A stretch of 48,463 bases of DNA from NCBI GenBank assembly GCA_947164965.1, contig CAMUYR010000025.1, positions 1 to 48,463 of the forward strand, written 5' to 3'. Origin of the DNA: an uncultured Prevotella sp. GTDB lineage: Bacteria; Bacteroidota; Bacteroidia; Bacteroidales; Bacteroidaceae. Position numbers and translations under genes: made by a program. The first letter of the stretch is position 1, and each line of letters starts with the position of its first letter. Positions 31,501 to 40,131 of the stretch are shown piece by piece. Under the pieces are notes generated by a model, which was given only the letters and a program-made list of their open reading frames with translations, had not been told where the DNA came from and did not search any database.

Positions 31501-32175
31501 TTAATCTCGATCGTTATGACAGGTGCGGCACTTCGTCCAGAGGTCGTAAGTCACGGCGACACGGAACTGGCTGTAGCCGTCCTGATTCTTGAACAGGCCG
31601 CTGCTGATGATGCCGTAGGGATCGCTCACGCCGTCAAGACGGTCGTTATGCGTAAAGACCATGGTCCAGTCAGCACTGATGTTCACACGGTCTGCCACTT
31701 TGTATTTCACACCTGCACCGAAGGGCAGGTTCACGCTCACCTCTGTCTTGTCGGGCTTGGCAACCGTCATACCCACACCTATATATATATAAGGTGTCAG
31801 TCGCTTGGCGCCCCGATATTCAAATCCAGTCCCGTAGGGCCAGAAATTATATTCAAATCTCACTCCTGCGTCGACAACACCCGTCTTGAACGAGTAGTCG
31901 GTGATGTCAGGGTAGTAGGTGTTGGCGTCCTTCGACGAGCCTTTCAGCTGTCCGTAGCTCACGTTTAGGGATATTGCCCTGCGTGGGTCGAACTTATATT
32001 TTGCCAGCAGCGTAGCCATGGGCTGCAAATTCTTCAGCACGCTGGTGTTGAAATCGCCCAGATAAGCTATGGCGCCTATACCTCCACCCAGTTCCATACG
32101 GTATTCCGGCATGGTTTGTGCGCGGGTGCCGATGGTCAGGATCAGTAGGATGAGGAGGCTTAGTGACTTACGCAT
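31501..32175 (-). CDS. Outer-membrane beta-barrel protein, DUF6089/PorG-like
   Basis: The protein has 224 aa with signal peptide [40 protein letters not shown] starts an eight-stranded barrel, with [13 protein letters not shown] and [20 protein letters not shown] matching the DUF6089 family, which includes Porphyromonas PorG of the type IX secretion system. Position directly before uppS is conserved. The C-terminus carries [12 protein letters not shown] with a CxxCH motif. Whether this one serves type IX secretion is unknown, since no other por/gld gene is in view. Confidence 0.82.
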   Translation of the reverse strand: MRKSLSLLILLILTIGTRAQTMPEYRMELGGGIGAIAYLGDFNTSVLKNLQPMATLLAKYKFDPRRAISLNVSYGQLKGSSKDANTYYPDITDYSFKTGVVDAGVRFEYNFWPYGTGFEYRGAKRLTPYIYIGVGMTVAKPDKTEVSVNLPFGAGVKYKVADRVNISADWTMVFTHNDRLDGVSDPYGIISSGLFKNQDGYSQFRVAVTYDLWTKCRTCHNDRD

Positions 32176-32192
32176 GCTTTACACCAGCTTTC

Positions 32193-33365
32193 TTATTTCT
32201 CTAACCATCCCAGACGGTTCAGACGGCCGCGCCATATCTGTCGCGAACCGGTACAATAGAGCCACAGGTAGTTGTTGTCGTCAACCTTAGCATCTACGTC
32301 GGTAGCGTCCGTGTCGAAGTCGTCAGGCATCTGGTAGGTGGCGTTGTATTTCCACGTAATACCGTTATCGCGGCTCTGGTAGATCTGCGAGTAGGGCTCC
32401 TCGGTGCATCCGCCGATACCTTTTCCACCCAAAGCCAAGATGCTGTTATCGTAGGCTACGATGGTCAGGTTTTCGAGTCGGGGCAGTGCAAAGAAGTTAT
32501 TGTCGCTAAGTTCCATGTAGGTCCAATGACTTTCATCATTGTCCTTATTCACTATCTTACGCCATACCATAGCTATCTTCTCCTGAGGATATTCGCTGAC
32601 AGAACGGTTGCCCACCAGCACGACATAGTCGGTATTCTCAGCCAGATACATGGGGTAGTGGACGAGGGCGATGTCCTGAACGGGCAGCAGCGAGGCGTCG
32701 TCGTCCAGCAACTCTTCCTTCCAGCTGATACCGCCGTCGCGCGACACCATCAGGAGATTGTTGTCCGACAGGGCGTATTTCTCGTAAGCACCCTCCCCAA
32801 TCAGCATCTTGATGCCTTCGGGCAATTCCGTCTCCTCCTTAGCAGCGGGCTCATAGTCGAAGCCCACCTGCTCCCAATTGAATTCGGTGCCTTCCTGCTG
32901 GTGAACATTCACCGAGATGGTGTATATCGATTCGCCTTCGCCATCACTGGAGAAGATATGGAATGTACGGGGCTGGGAGAAGTCAATACTGTCGGCAGAA
33001 GAAAAGTAACGCAGTGTATCGCTGTCGATATCCTTGATGGTCACCGTACCGTTATTGACACTCGAAATGGTGCATACGACATGCTTCACATCTGTACCCA
33101 CAGGCAGTGAGTCGGTGTTATAGATACGGCGGTTCACCTGGTCGATATGGAAATCGTAGTCGCTACCAGTTATCTGTACCTTATATACGGAGTCTTCACC
33201 CGTCGATGAAACGGTGTGTACATATCTGTTCAGCGAGCCCAAAACGAAATAGTTGATGGCGGCATCGCTATAGAGCGTTACCGTCGTCCGATCGCTTCCC
33301 TTCAGGCATGAAGTCATCATGGCCAGCACGGCCATCAGCATGCATATAGAGGTTATTTTTCTCAT
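32193..33365 (-). CDS. DUF6242-type lipoprotein
   Basis: The start at 33365 gives MRKITSICMLMAVLAMMTSC with the lipobox Cys20; the longer start at 33416 would precede the -7 box. Length 390 aa. The first 140 residues form beta-rich domains (VTLYSDAAINYFVLGSLN; TVTIKDIDSDTLRYFSSADS). The rest looks like a beta-propeller of sialidase-like repeats with Asp-box-like turns (VSRDGGISWKE, QSRDNGITWKY). This matches the DUF6242 layout known just upstream of the PorG-like gene in Prevotella and Bacteroides. The function is unknown. It heads the envelope operon. Confidence 0.85.
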   Translation of the reverse strand: MRKITSICMLMAVLAMMTSCLKGSDRTTVTLYSDAAINYFVLGSLNRYVHTVSSTGEDSVYKVQITGSDYDFHIDQVNRRIYNTDSLPVGTDVKHVVCTISSVNNGTVTIKDIDSDTLRYFSSADSIDFSQPRTFHIFSSDGEGESIYTISVNVHQQEGTEFNWEQVGFDYEPAAKEETELPEGIKMLIGEGAYEKYALSDNNLLMVSRDGGISWKEELLDDDASLLPVQDIALVHYPMYLAENTDYVVLVGNRSVSEYPQEKIAMVWRKIVNKDNDESHWTYMELSDNNFFALPRLENLTIVAYDNSILALGGKGIGGCTEEPYSQIYQSRDNGITWKYNATYQMPDDFDTDATDVDAKVDDNNYLWLYCTGSRQIWRGRLNRLGWLEK

Positions 33366-33383
33366 CTTTAGACAATTTGGGTG

Positions 33384-33391
33384 CAAATTTA
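33384..33391 (-). promoter_or_regulatory. -7 box of the DUF6242-uppS-bamA operon
   Basis: TAAATTTG on the minus strand, 18 nt before the ATG at 33365. A TTTG lies only 12 nt upstream, so the -33 element is poor. Confidence 0.5.
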
Positions 33392-33473
33392 CGCACAATT
33401 CTTCAAATTTGAGCATATTTCTACCTTTTATTAAGTTAAATATATTATAAATGGCGATATTTTAGGTTTTATA

Positions 33474-33514
33474 AACAAAAGAGCGCGGTATGAATCACTC
33501 ACTCCGCGCTCCTT
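33474..33514 (-). terminator. Terminator after the micropeptide gene
   Basis: GAGCGCGG (33481-33488) pairs with CCGCGCTC (33504-33511). On the minus strand TTTTGTTTATAAAA follows; on the plus strand CTTTT follows, so it may work both ways. Confidence 0.85.
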
Positions 33515-33610
33515 TTAACGGATATCGGTATGCATCAGCGTCACAATACTAAGTATTGTCGTAACCGCCACTGCTGCCAACATGACCGTTGTTTGAAAAT
33601 CTAATAACAT
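33515..33610 (-). CDS. 31-residue single-span membrane micropeptide
   Basis: ATG at 33610 to TAA at 33515 encodes 31 aa starting MLLDFQTTVMLAAVAVTTIL and ending with HTDIR. Residues about 8-25 form one hydrophobic helix. AAGG lies 9 nt before the ATG. The gene has its own promoter (33670-33704), a leader hairpin (GGTAATC/GATTACC, 33648-33666) and a terminator starting right at the stop codon, so it looks like an independent transcript of about 190 nt. The size and topology recall KdpF-like or CydX-like subunits, but no partner gene is nearby and I do not recognise the family. Confidence 0.65.
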   Translation of the reverse strand: MLLDFQTTVMLAAVAVTTILSIVTLMHTDIR

Positions 33611-33669
33611 AATCTTTACCTTAAAAACTACTAACCTAATGAAACAGGTAATCCTCTTGATTACCGCTG

Positions 33670-33704
33670 CAAAGGTACCGGGTTTTCATGAATCAGGCAA
33701 CAAA
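33670..33704 (-). promoter_or_regulatory. Promoter of the micropeptide gene
   Basis: TACCTTTG (33677-33670) with TTTG (33704-33701), spacing 23 nt. The -33 element directly follows the pckA terminator hairpin. Confidence 0.65.
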
Positions 33705-33705
33705 T

Positions 33706-33733
33706 AAGGGCAGTTTCCGTAGAAACCGCCCTT
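33706..33733 (-). terminator. Probable terminator of pckA
   Basis: AAGGGC-A-GTTTC pairs with GAAAC-C-GCCCTT around CGTA. On the minus strand ATTTGTTG follows; the T-run is weak. The plus strand has TTATTTTG after it. Confidence 0.65.
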
Positions 33734-33759
33734 TATTTTGATGTAAGTCAAAATCTCGA

Positions 33760-33789
33760 TTACAGCTTTGGACCAGCAGCGACGAGCAA
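33760..33789 (-). pseudogene. Duplicated remnant of the pckA 3' end
   Basis: Read on the minus strand this encodes [13 protein letters not shown], the same ending as pckA ([13 protein letters not shown] at 33818-33847). The 30-nt segments match at 23 positions, and within the last 24 nt all four differences are synonymous. It lies 28 nt after the real stop and is not translated in frame with anything upstream. Confidence 0.75.
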
Positions 33790-33817
33790 TCTTGCTCGTT
33801 GCTTTCGGCCCTAAGTC

Positions 33818-35431
33818 TTACAACTTAGGTCCTGCAGCGACGAGAGCCTTACCAGCCTCGTTGGTGGTGTACTTGCCGAAGTTCTTGATGAAACGAGCAG
33901 CCAGATCCTTAGCCTTCTCCTCCCACTCTGATGCGTTAGCATAAGTGTCGCGAGGATCAAGGATAGCAGGATTTACATTAGGCAGAGCTGTGGGAACCTC
34001 GAAGTCGAAGTAAGGAATCTTCTTGGTCTCAGCCTTCAGGATGCTGCCATCGAGAATAGCGTCGATGATACCACGTGTATCGGGGATAGAGATACGCTTG
34101 CCGGTACCGTTCCAACCAGTGTTCACGAGGTAAGCCTTAGCACCGCTCTTCTCCATCTTCTTAACCAGCTCCTCAGCATACTTTGTTGGGTGCAGCTCGA
34201 GGAATGCCTGGCCGAAGCAAGCAGAGAAGGTAGGAGTTGGCTCTGTGATACCACGCTCTGTACCAGCCAGCTTAGCTGTGAAACCAGAGAGGAAGTAGTA
34301 CTTGGTCTGCTCAGGAGTCAGGATAGATACTGGGGGCAGTACGCCGAATGCGTCGGCAGAGAGGAAGATGACGTTCTTAGCGTCGGGACCAGCGCTCTTG
34401 CCATTAACCTTCTGGGCAATCTTCTCAATGTGGTTGATAGGATAGCTGACGCGGGTATTCTCTGTAACGCTCTTGTCAGCGAAGTCGATCTTACCATCCT
34501 CAGCAACAGTTACGTTCTCGAGCAGAGCGTCGCGCTTGATAGCACCATAGATGTCAGGCTCGTTCTCCTTAGAGAGGTTGATAACCTTAGCGTAGCAACC
34601 ACCTTCGAAGTTGAATACACCCTCGTCGTCCCATCCGTGCTCGTCGTCACCAATCAGCAGACGCTTAGGATCGGTAGACAGTGTGGTCTTACCTGTACCA
34701 GACAGACCGAAGAAGATAGCAGTGTTCTTACCCTCCATATCGGTGTTAGCAGAGCAGTGCATAGAAGCGATACCCTGCAGAGGCAGATAGTAGTTCATCA
34801 TAGAGAACATACCCTTCTTCATCTCACCACCGTACCATGTGTTGATGATCACCTGCTCGCGGCTGGTAGTATTGAAAGCAACACAGGTCTCTGAGTTCAG
34901 ACCCAGTGCCTGATAGTCTTCTACCTTTGCCTTAGAAGCATTATAGATAACGAAGTTAGGCTCGAAGCTCTCCAGTTCCTCAGCGGTAGGCTGGATGAAC
35001 ATGTTCTTGACGAAGTGTGCCTGCCAAGCTACCTCAACGATGAAGCGAACGCGCAGACGGGTAGCCTCGTTGGCACCGCAGAAAGCGTCGACAACATACA
35101 GATTCTTGTTGCAGAGCTCCTTGATGGCAATATCCTTAACCTTTGCCCAAACCTCCTCAGACATGGGGTGGTTGTCGTTCTTGTAACCCTCTGTGGTCCA
35201 CCATACTTTATCCTGGCTCTGTGCATCCTTCACGATGTACTTGTCCTTAGGTGAACGGCCGGTGTAGATACCAGTCATAACGTTAACAGCGTTGAGCTCG
35301 GTGTTTACGCCCTTGTCGAAACCCTCGAGACCAGCCTTTGTCTCCTCTTCGAAGAGGTACTCATACGACGGATTGTGAGCAATCACGGTTGAACCGGTGA
35401 TGCCATACTGTGTCAAATCTAACTTTGCCAT
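33818..35431 (-). CDS. pckA: Phosphoenolpyruvate carboxykinase (ATP)
   Basis: The protein has 537 aa, the usual size. [20 protein letters not shown] is the ATP-binding P-loop (about 247-266). [40 protein letters not shown] and [15 protein letters not shown] (PEP/oxaloacetate site) are further signatures. It interconverts oxaloacetate and PEP; in succinate-forming Bacteroidota it runs mainly toward oxaloacetate, saving the energy as ATP. Codon usage is strongly biased, as in highly expressed genes. It has a single -7 box upstream, and a copied fragment of its own 3' end downstream. Confidence 0.97.
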   Translation of the reverse strand: MAKLDLTQYGITGSTVIAHNPSYEYLFEEETKAGLEGFDKGVNTELNAVNVMTGIYTGRSPKDKYIVKDAQSQDKVWWTTEGYKNDNHPMSEEVWAKVKDIAIKELCNKNLYVVDAFCGANEATRLRVRFIVEVAWQAHFVKNMFIQPTAEELESFEPNFVIYNASKAKVEDYQALGLNSETCVAFNTTSREQVIINTWYGGEMKKGMFSMMNYYLPLQGIASMHCSANTDMEGKNTAIFFGLSGTGKTTLSTDPKRLLIGDDEHGWDDEGVFNFEGGCYAKVINLSKENEPDIYGAIKRDALLENVTVAEDGKIDFADKSVTENTRVSYPINHIEKIAQKVNGKSAGPDAKNVIFLSADAFGVLPPVSILTPEQTKYYFLSGFTAKLAGTERGITEPTPTFSACFGQAFLELHPTKYAEELVKKMEKSGAKAYLVNTGWNGTGKRISIPDTRGIIDAILDGSILKAETKKIPYFDFEVPTALPNVNPAILDPRDTYANASEWEEKAKDLAARFIKNFGKYTTNEAGKALVAAGPKL

Positions 35432-35488
35432 AATACTTTAAACTTGTTTTTATTTGTGAATTTACTATTACCTATTTCAAATCGCGTG

Positions 35489-35496
35489 CAAAGTTA
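35489..35496 (-). promoter_or_regulatory. -7 box of pckA
   Basis: TAACTTTG on the minus strand, 58 nt before the ATG. No TTTG at the right distance is seen. Confidence 0.6.
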
Positions 35497-35634
35497 CGAA
35501 AAAGTTGAGAGTTTTGCAGTACCCATTAAGAGTTTTTTGCACTCAAAAGGTTCTTTTTAGGTTAAAGAAATTAAAATTGTAAAGCCGTCCCGTGTTTTTG
35601 TCACACCGAGTTGTCAAAACTCTGAAAATATTCG

Positions 35635-35642
35635 TATCTTTG
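35635..35642 (+). promoter_or_regulatory. -7 box of upp
   Basis: TATCTTTG, 22 nt before the ATG. A weak GTTG at 35611-35614 could act as -33 with 20 nt spacing. The spacer between the pckA and upp promoters (35497-35634) is AT-rich and shows nothing else I can name. Confidence 0.65.
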
Positions 35643-35664
35643 CGGTCGAAGAAAACTATATCAT

Positions 35665-36348
35665 ATGGAAGTAATTGATTTCAGTAAAAGCAACTCTATC
35701 ATCAATCAGTATATGTCGGAGTTGCGTGACAAGAACATTCAGAAGAACCGTCTGTTGTTCCGCCACAACATCATGCGTATTGGCGAGATGATGGCCTATG
35801 AATTGTCGAAGACCCTTGAGTATAAGCCCAAGAATGTGACGACTCCCTTGGGTAGTCTTGAGATTCCCCTGCCTAAGGACGATATGGTCATTGCTACTGT
35901 CCTCCGTGCGGGATTGCCTTTCCACGAGGGCTTTCTCAATGTGTTCGACAAGGCCGACAACGGTTTCGTTTCTGCTTTCCGTATGTATATCAACCGCGAA
36001 CATACTGAGGTTGGCATACATACGGAGTATATCGCTACTCAGAGTGTCAAGAACAAGACCTTGGTGATTGTAGACCCTATGTTGGCTACGGGCGGTAGTC
36101 TGGCTGCTGCCATCGAGTCATTACTTCAGGCAGGAAAGCCCAAGAAGATACACCTCTGCTGTGTCATCGCGGCTCCAGAGGGCGTTGAAGTGGTGAAGCA
36201 GACGTTGCCTGAGGGCTCTACTATCTGGTGTGCAGCTATCGATCAGGGCATGAATGAGCACAAATATATTGTGCCGGGCTTTGGTGACTGCGGTGACCTC
36301 TGCTACGGTGAAAAGTTGCAGAGCTTCCGCAAGATTGCAGATAAATAA
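35665..36348 (+). CDS. upp: Uracil phosphoribosyltransferase
   Basis: The protein has 227 aa. The PRPP-binding loop is VDPMLATGGSLAAAIESL (about 137-154), and the uracil-binding C-terminal region is KYIVPGFGDCGDLCYG. VIATVLRAGLPFHEGFLNVF carries the conserved PRPP-contact Arg. It makes UMP from uracil and PRPP in pyrimidine salvage. It stands alone between a -7 box and a bidirectional terminator, convergent with korB. Confidence 0.94.
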   Translation: MEVIDFSKSNSIINQYMSELRDKNIQKNRLLFRHNIMRIGEMMAYELSKTLEYKPKNVTTPLGSLEIPLPKDDMVIATVLRAGLPFHEGFLNVFDKADNGFVSAFRMYINREHTEVGIHTEYIATQSVKNKTLVIVDPMLATGGSLAAAIESLLQAGKPKKIHLCCVIAAPEGVEVVKQTLPEGSTIWCAAIDQGMNEHKYIVPGFGDCGDLCYGEKLQSFRKIADK

Positions 36349-36351
36349 AAG

Positions 36352-36385
36352 AAGGCATCCGGATTTGGATGCCTTTCTTGTTGTT
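36352..36385. terminator. Bidirectional terminator between upp and korB
   Basis: AAGGCATCC (36352-36360) pairs with GGATGCCTT (36367-36375) around GGATTT. T-rich tracts follow on both strands, fitting two convergent genes. Confidence 0.9.
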
Positions 36386-36388
36386 CTC

Positions 36389-37393
36389 TTATTTAACCTC
36401 CCAGATGTCGTTGGTCTCCAACAGCTCGGTGAAGTTGTGATACTTCTTCTGAGCCGAGACCTCAGCGAGTTGAGCGTGAACGGCATCGTTGTAGGTAGGA
36501 GCCTCTACGTCGCGGATCACACCGAGGGCGATGGGGAATCCGTCACCGTTACCCATGAGGGCGAGCTTCAACTGCAGGGTATTGTCCTCGCAGTGGGCAT
36601 CGTGAACGAGTACGTCGTCCAGCGTGTAGCCGTCCTTGCCAATCTCTACGATTTTCAGACCGAAGCCCTGCTGTACGAGTCCGAACTCATTGTTCTCGCC
36701 GAACACGAGTTTCTCGCCGTGCTTCACGTAGATGGCGTTCTTCTTACGGCCTTCCTTGTTGTAGACAGCCTCATGACAGCCGTCGTTGAAGATGACGCAG
36801 TTCTGCAGGACCTCTGTCACTGAGGCACCTTTGTGCTCGTAGGCAGCCTTCAGCACCTCTACAGTTCCCTGGGCGTCGGTAGCCACGCAGCGTGCGAAGA
36901 AGTGTCCGCGTGCACCGAAGCAGAGCTCAGCGGGACGGAACGGATCCTCGACAGTACCGTAAGGACTTGACTTAGACACGAAGCCACGGGGTGAGGTTGG
37001 TGAGTACTGACCCTTTGTCAGACCGTAGATACGGTTGTTCAACAGAATCATGTTGAGGTCGATGTTACGACGGTTGGCGTGGATGAAGTGGTTACCACCG
37101 ATAGCCAGTCCGTCGCCGTCGCCTGATACCTGCCATACGGTGAGGTTAGGGTTGGCAACCTTGGCACCTGTAGCGATGGCGGCAGCACGACCGTGAATGG
37201 TGTTCATACCGTAAGTAGCCATATAGTGAGGCAGACGGCTCGAACAGCCGATACCGGAGATAACTGCTACGTTCTCGGGAGCTACGCCAATCTCGGCCAT
37301 AGCCTTATGGAGTGAAGCCAGGAAGAAGTGGTCGCCGCAACCTGGGCACCAACGAGGCTGGCCTTTCTTAAAATCTTGTGCTGTATATTCCAT
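36389..37393 (-). CDS. korB: 2-oxoglutarate:ferredoxin oxidoreductase, beta subunit
   Basis: The protein has 334 aa. RWCPGCGDHFFLASLHKAMA is the Cys-containing TPP/cluster region at the N-terminus. GIGCSSRLPHYMATYGMNTIHGRA and VSGDGDGLAIGGNHFIHANR (TPP-Mg motif GDGD...N) follow. With KorA it oxidises 2-oxoglutarate to succinyl-CoA and reduces ferredoxin, or runs in reverse for reductive carboxylation. The gap to korA is 7 nt. KorA/B and the succinate pathway with PckA fit the anaerobic metabolism of the group. Confidence 0.94.
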   Translation of the reverse strand: MEYTAQDFKKGQPRWCPGCGDHFFLASLHKAMAEIGVAPENVAVISGIGCSSRLPHYMATYGMNTIHGRAAAIATGAKVANPNLTVWQVSGDGDGLAIGGNHFIHANRRNIDLNMILLNNRIYGLTKGQYSPTSPRGFVSKSSPYGTVEDPFRPAELCFGARGHFFARCVATDAQGTVEVLKAAYEHKGASVTEVLQNCVIFNDGCHEAVYNKEGRKKNAIYVKHGEKLVFGENNEFGLVQQGFGLKIVEIGKDGYTLDDVLVHDAHCEDNTLQLKLALMGNGDGFPIALGVIRDVEAPTYNDAVHAQLAEVSAQKKYHNFTELLETNDIWEVK

Positions 37394-37400
37394 AACAATC

Positions 37401-39248
37401 TTACTTCTTTAAAATGTCCTCGAATGCGTTCACTAACTCTTCTACAACGAATGGCTGACCCTTTACCTGATTGAACTGGTAAGGAACAAAACCATCGACT
37501 TTCATGCGGAGGTAAGCAGCGAGCTGACCCATGTTCTGCTCGGCTACAACAACCTTCTTGTATTTAGAAAGTACGGCTGCTGTGTTCTTTGGCAGTGGGT
37601 TGAGATACTTGAACTGAGCCTGAGCCACTTTGTATCCCTTAGCACGGAGCTCGTCCATAGCAGAGTGCAGATGACCGTAAGTAGAACCGAAGCCTACGAT
37701 GAGCAGATCGGCATCCTGAACGTCGCCGTCAACTTCGAGGTCGGGCACCTGGATATTATCAATCTTCTGCTGGCGCAGACGCGTCATCAGGTCGTGGTTC
37801 TCTGGGTTGGTAGAGATAGCGCCTGTAGCGTTGTCCTTCTCCAGTCCACCGAGGATATGTGTGAAGCCCTCACGTCCGGGAACAGCCCAGTAACGGGTGC
37901 CGTTCTCAGCACGCATATAGGGTGTCCACTTGCCCTTCAGTTCCTCAGGAACGTATGGAGGATTGATGGCGTCGAGCTTAGCCATCTCAGGCAGTTTGAA
38001 AGCGCCAGAACCATTTGCGATATATGCATCGGTGAGCAGTACGACTGGAGTCATGTGCTCGAGAGCAATCTTTGCAGCTTGATAAGCAGCATCGAAACAG
38101 TCGGCAGGACTGGTAGCAGCCATGACTGGCATTGGGCTTTCACCGTTACGTCCGAAGAGAGCCTGCAGCAAATCTGTCTGCTCACTCTTGGTAGGAAGAC
38201 CTGTAGCCGGACCGCCACGCTGTACATCGAGCACCACCAATGGCAGCTCCATGATGACAGCCAGGTTCATGGCCTCGCTCTTCAGGCAGACACCAGGACC
38301 AGAGGTAGAGGTAACACCGAGAGCACCGGCAAACGAAGCACCGAGTGCAGATGCACAACCGCTGATTTCATCCTCGCACTGAACGGTGATGACACCGCAT
38401 GACTTGTGCTTTGAAAGCTCGTGGAGAACATCGGTAGCAGGTGTGATAGGATATGAACCCAGGTACAATCTCAGACCGGCCTTCTCGGCAGCTGCTATGA
38501 AACCGTATGCTGTAGCCTTGTTACCGGTGATATCCATATAGCGTCCAGGCGTCTTCTCCTTGGTTTCTACGCGATAAACATTGATAGCGTTTGAGTGCGT
38601 GTTGTGACCGTAGTCCCAACCAGCCTGAATAACCTTGATGTTAGCCTCAGCGATAGCGGGCTTCTTGGCAAACTTCTCCTTCAGGAAATTACCAACGAGG
38701 TTCAGGTCGCGATCGAAGAGCCAGCAGACCAGTCCGAGAGCGAACATGTTACGGCACTTCATCATCGCCTTATTGTCCATACCGCTATCGGCCAGACAGT
38801 CTTTCACCATCGTGGTCAGCGGGCACTGGATGACACGATCGGGGTCGATACCCATCTCACCCAGATAATCCTCAGTCTGGAACTGAGCCTTCTCCAGATC
38901 CTTTGGACCGAAAGAGTCGGTGTCGATGATAATCGTAGCACCCGGCTTGGCGTAGCGATACTGCGTCTTCAGTGCAGCAGCATTCATAGCCACCAACACG
39001 TCGCACTTGTCGCCAGGAGTGTAGACCTTACCTGCACCGATGTGTACCTGGAAACCAGACACACCAGTCAGCGAGCCTTGCGGGGCGCGGATGTCGGCGG
39101 GATAGTCGGGGAATGTGGAAATGCCGTTACCAACGGTGGCACTAACCGTAGAGAAGATGTTTCCGGCGAGCTGCATACCGTCGCCGGAGTCACCTGAGAA
39201 GCGGACAACAACCTGATCCAGCTCCTTCACTTCTAATTGTTCAGCCAT
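37401..39248 (-). CDS. korA: 2-oxoglutarate:ferredoxin oxidoreductase, fused gamma-alpha subunit
   Basis: The protein has 615 aa. Residues 1-190 are the gamma domain (VVVRFSGDSGDGMQLAGNIF). Residues about 235-600 are the alpha domain (GLRLYLGSYPITPATDVLHE; VQCEDEISGCASALGASFAG with the pyrimidine-domain Glu). GATSTSGPG-like VTSTSGPGVCLKSEAMNLAV is typical of this family. The fused form is the usual one in Bacteroidota. It has a clear promoter and is cotranscribed with korB. Confidence 0.94.
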   Translation of the reverse strand: MAEQLEVKELDQVVVRFSGDSGDGMQLAGNIFSTVSATVGNGISTFPDYPADIRAPQGSLTGVSGFQVHIGAGKVYTPGDKCDVLVAMNAAALKTQYRYAKPGATIIIDTDSFGPKDLEKAQFQTEDYLGEMGIDPDRVIQCPLTTMVKDCLADSGMDNKAMMKCRNMFALGLVCWLFDRDLNLVGNFLKEKFAKKPAIAEANIKVIQAGWDYGHNTHSNAINVYRVETKEKTPGRYMDITGNKATAYGFIAAAEKAGLRLYLGSYPITPATDVLHELSKHKSCGVITVQCEDEISGCASALGASFAGALGVTSTSGPGVCLKSEAMNLAVIMELPLVVLDVQRGGPATGLPTKSEQTDLLQALFGRNGESPMPVMAATSPADCFDAAYQAAKIALEHMTPVVLLTDAYIANGSGAFKLPEMAKLDAINPPYVPEELKGKWTPYMRAENGTRYWAVPGREGFTHILGGLEKDNATGAISTNPENHDLMTRLRQQKIDNIQVPDLEVDGDVQDADLLIVGFGSTYGHLHSAMDELRAKGYKVAQAQFKYLNPLPKNTAAVLSKYKKVVVAEQNMGQLAAYLRMKVDGFVPYQFNQVKGQPFVVEELVNAFEDILKK

Positions 39249-39291
39249 AACATTATTTAGTTTATTACTAACTCTTTCTCTAAAACGGCTG

Positions 39292-39323
39292 CAAAATTAT
39301 TCATTTCTGATGAAATATCCAAA
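39292..39323 (-). promoter_or_regulatory. Promoter of korAB
   Basis: TAATTTTG (39299-39292) with TTTG (39323-39320), spacing 20 nt. The -33 element directly follows the T-run of the upstream terminator. Confidence 0.82.
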
Positions 39324-39333
39324 GAAAAAAAGT

Positions 39334-39379
39334 AAAAAGTGCATATTTGCCCGCAAATTTATGCAAATATACACTTTTT
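39334..39379 (-). terminator. Terminator of the injection-system operon
   Basis: Arms of 17 nt (AAAAAGTGCATATTTGC and GCAAATATACACTTTTT) with a single mismatch enclose a 12-nt loop. On the minus strand a T-rich run ACTTTTTTTC follows. It lies 39 nt after the RRF-like gene. Confidence 0.88.
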
Positions 39380-39417
39380 ATTAATTAATCCAACTCTCTG
39401 GCGGTTCCTATGCCTTT

Positions 39418-40119
39418 TTATTGGATTTGGCTCATGTCAAGACTCATGCCTCCGTCTCCTTTGGCTTGCTGGTCTTCTTGGCGTTTTTGTTCTGCTGCTG
39501 CCTGCTGCTGCTGATATCTGGCGTAAGCGTCCTCAATCTCCTTGAGCTTATCCTCGTGCAGTTGGTCGCGCTTTTCGGTCCAAGTCTTGTTGAGCTCTTT
39601 GAGTGCCTTATGCAGCTTGTCGAGTTCATTTTCCTTCTCGTCTGCTGTCATAAGGGCTATCTGCGATTCTGTCTCCGTCTTGGCAGCCTCCATCTGTACC
39701 TTACACTGTTCATACATCGCATTGGTCGTCTCTTTCAACAGGTCATAGCGGTTCTTGTCGACATCCGGCATTGTGATCTGCAGATACTCCACATCCACCT
39801 TCTCGCCGTCGTCCATTTCCAAGTTCAAGTTCTTCCGGTCCTGCTTGAACTCCGGGTGAGCCATCGCAATACCCTTTCCGATGCTGAACAGATCCTCATC
39901 GTATATGGGGAATACCTTAAAGTCGTATTCGCCATCCTTGGCGATTCTGGCTACATCTTCCAGTCGCTTGCCTTCGCCCTCAATCATCACGGTAATCGGT
40001 ATCAGTGAGGCTTCTTCGGCCTTGATGCAGAGGTTCATATACCTGAAATTCATCATGGCGACATAACCGCTCAGGCGTCCCTTTAATTGGTCGTATTGAC
40101 TGATAATACTTCTTTTCAT
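39418..40119 (-). CDS. Protein resembling ribosome recycling factor in layout, in a VgrG operon
   Basis: The protein has 233 aa and no signal peptide. The predicted order is helix (about 1-35), mixed beta/alpha region (40-120), two long helices (121-157 and 160-205) and a Gln-rich tail. This is the order of ribosome recycling factor. Segments also line up by eye: KRLEDVARIAKDGEYDFKVF with the RRF stretch [20 protein letters not shown], and MPDVDKNRYDLLKE with LPPLTEERRKDLTK. The RRF arginines needed for ribosome binding are not kept (CKVQMEAAKTET where RRF has ARVAVRNVRRDA). A chaperone or adaptor for the upstream spike proteins is the most sensible inference. Distant similarity of this kind could also be chance between helical proteins. 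Confidence 0.6.
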   Translation of the reverse strand: MKRSIISQYDQLKGRLSGYVAMMNFRYMNLCIKAEEASLIPITVMIEGEGKRLEDVARIAKDGEYDFKVFPIYDEDLFSIGKGIAMAHPEFKQDRKNLNLEMDDGEKVDVEYLQITMPDVDKNRYDLLKETTNAMYEQCKVQMEAAKTETESQIALMTADEKENELDKLHKALKELNKTWTEKRDQLHEDKLKEIEDAYARYQQQQAAAEQKRQEDQQAKGDGGMSLDMSQIQ

Positions 40120-40131
40120 ATTGTTCTGTTT

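Noticed and set aside
39418..40119. A true second ribosome recycling factor
   Set aside because: The arginines RRF needs are absent and the gene sits in a VgrG operon, so a translation role is unlikely.
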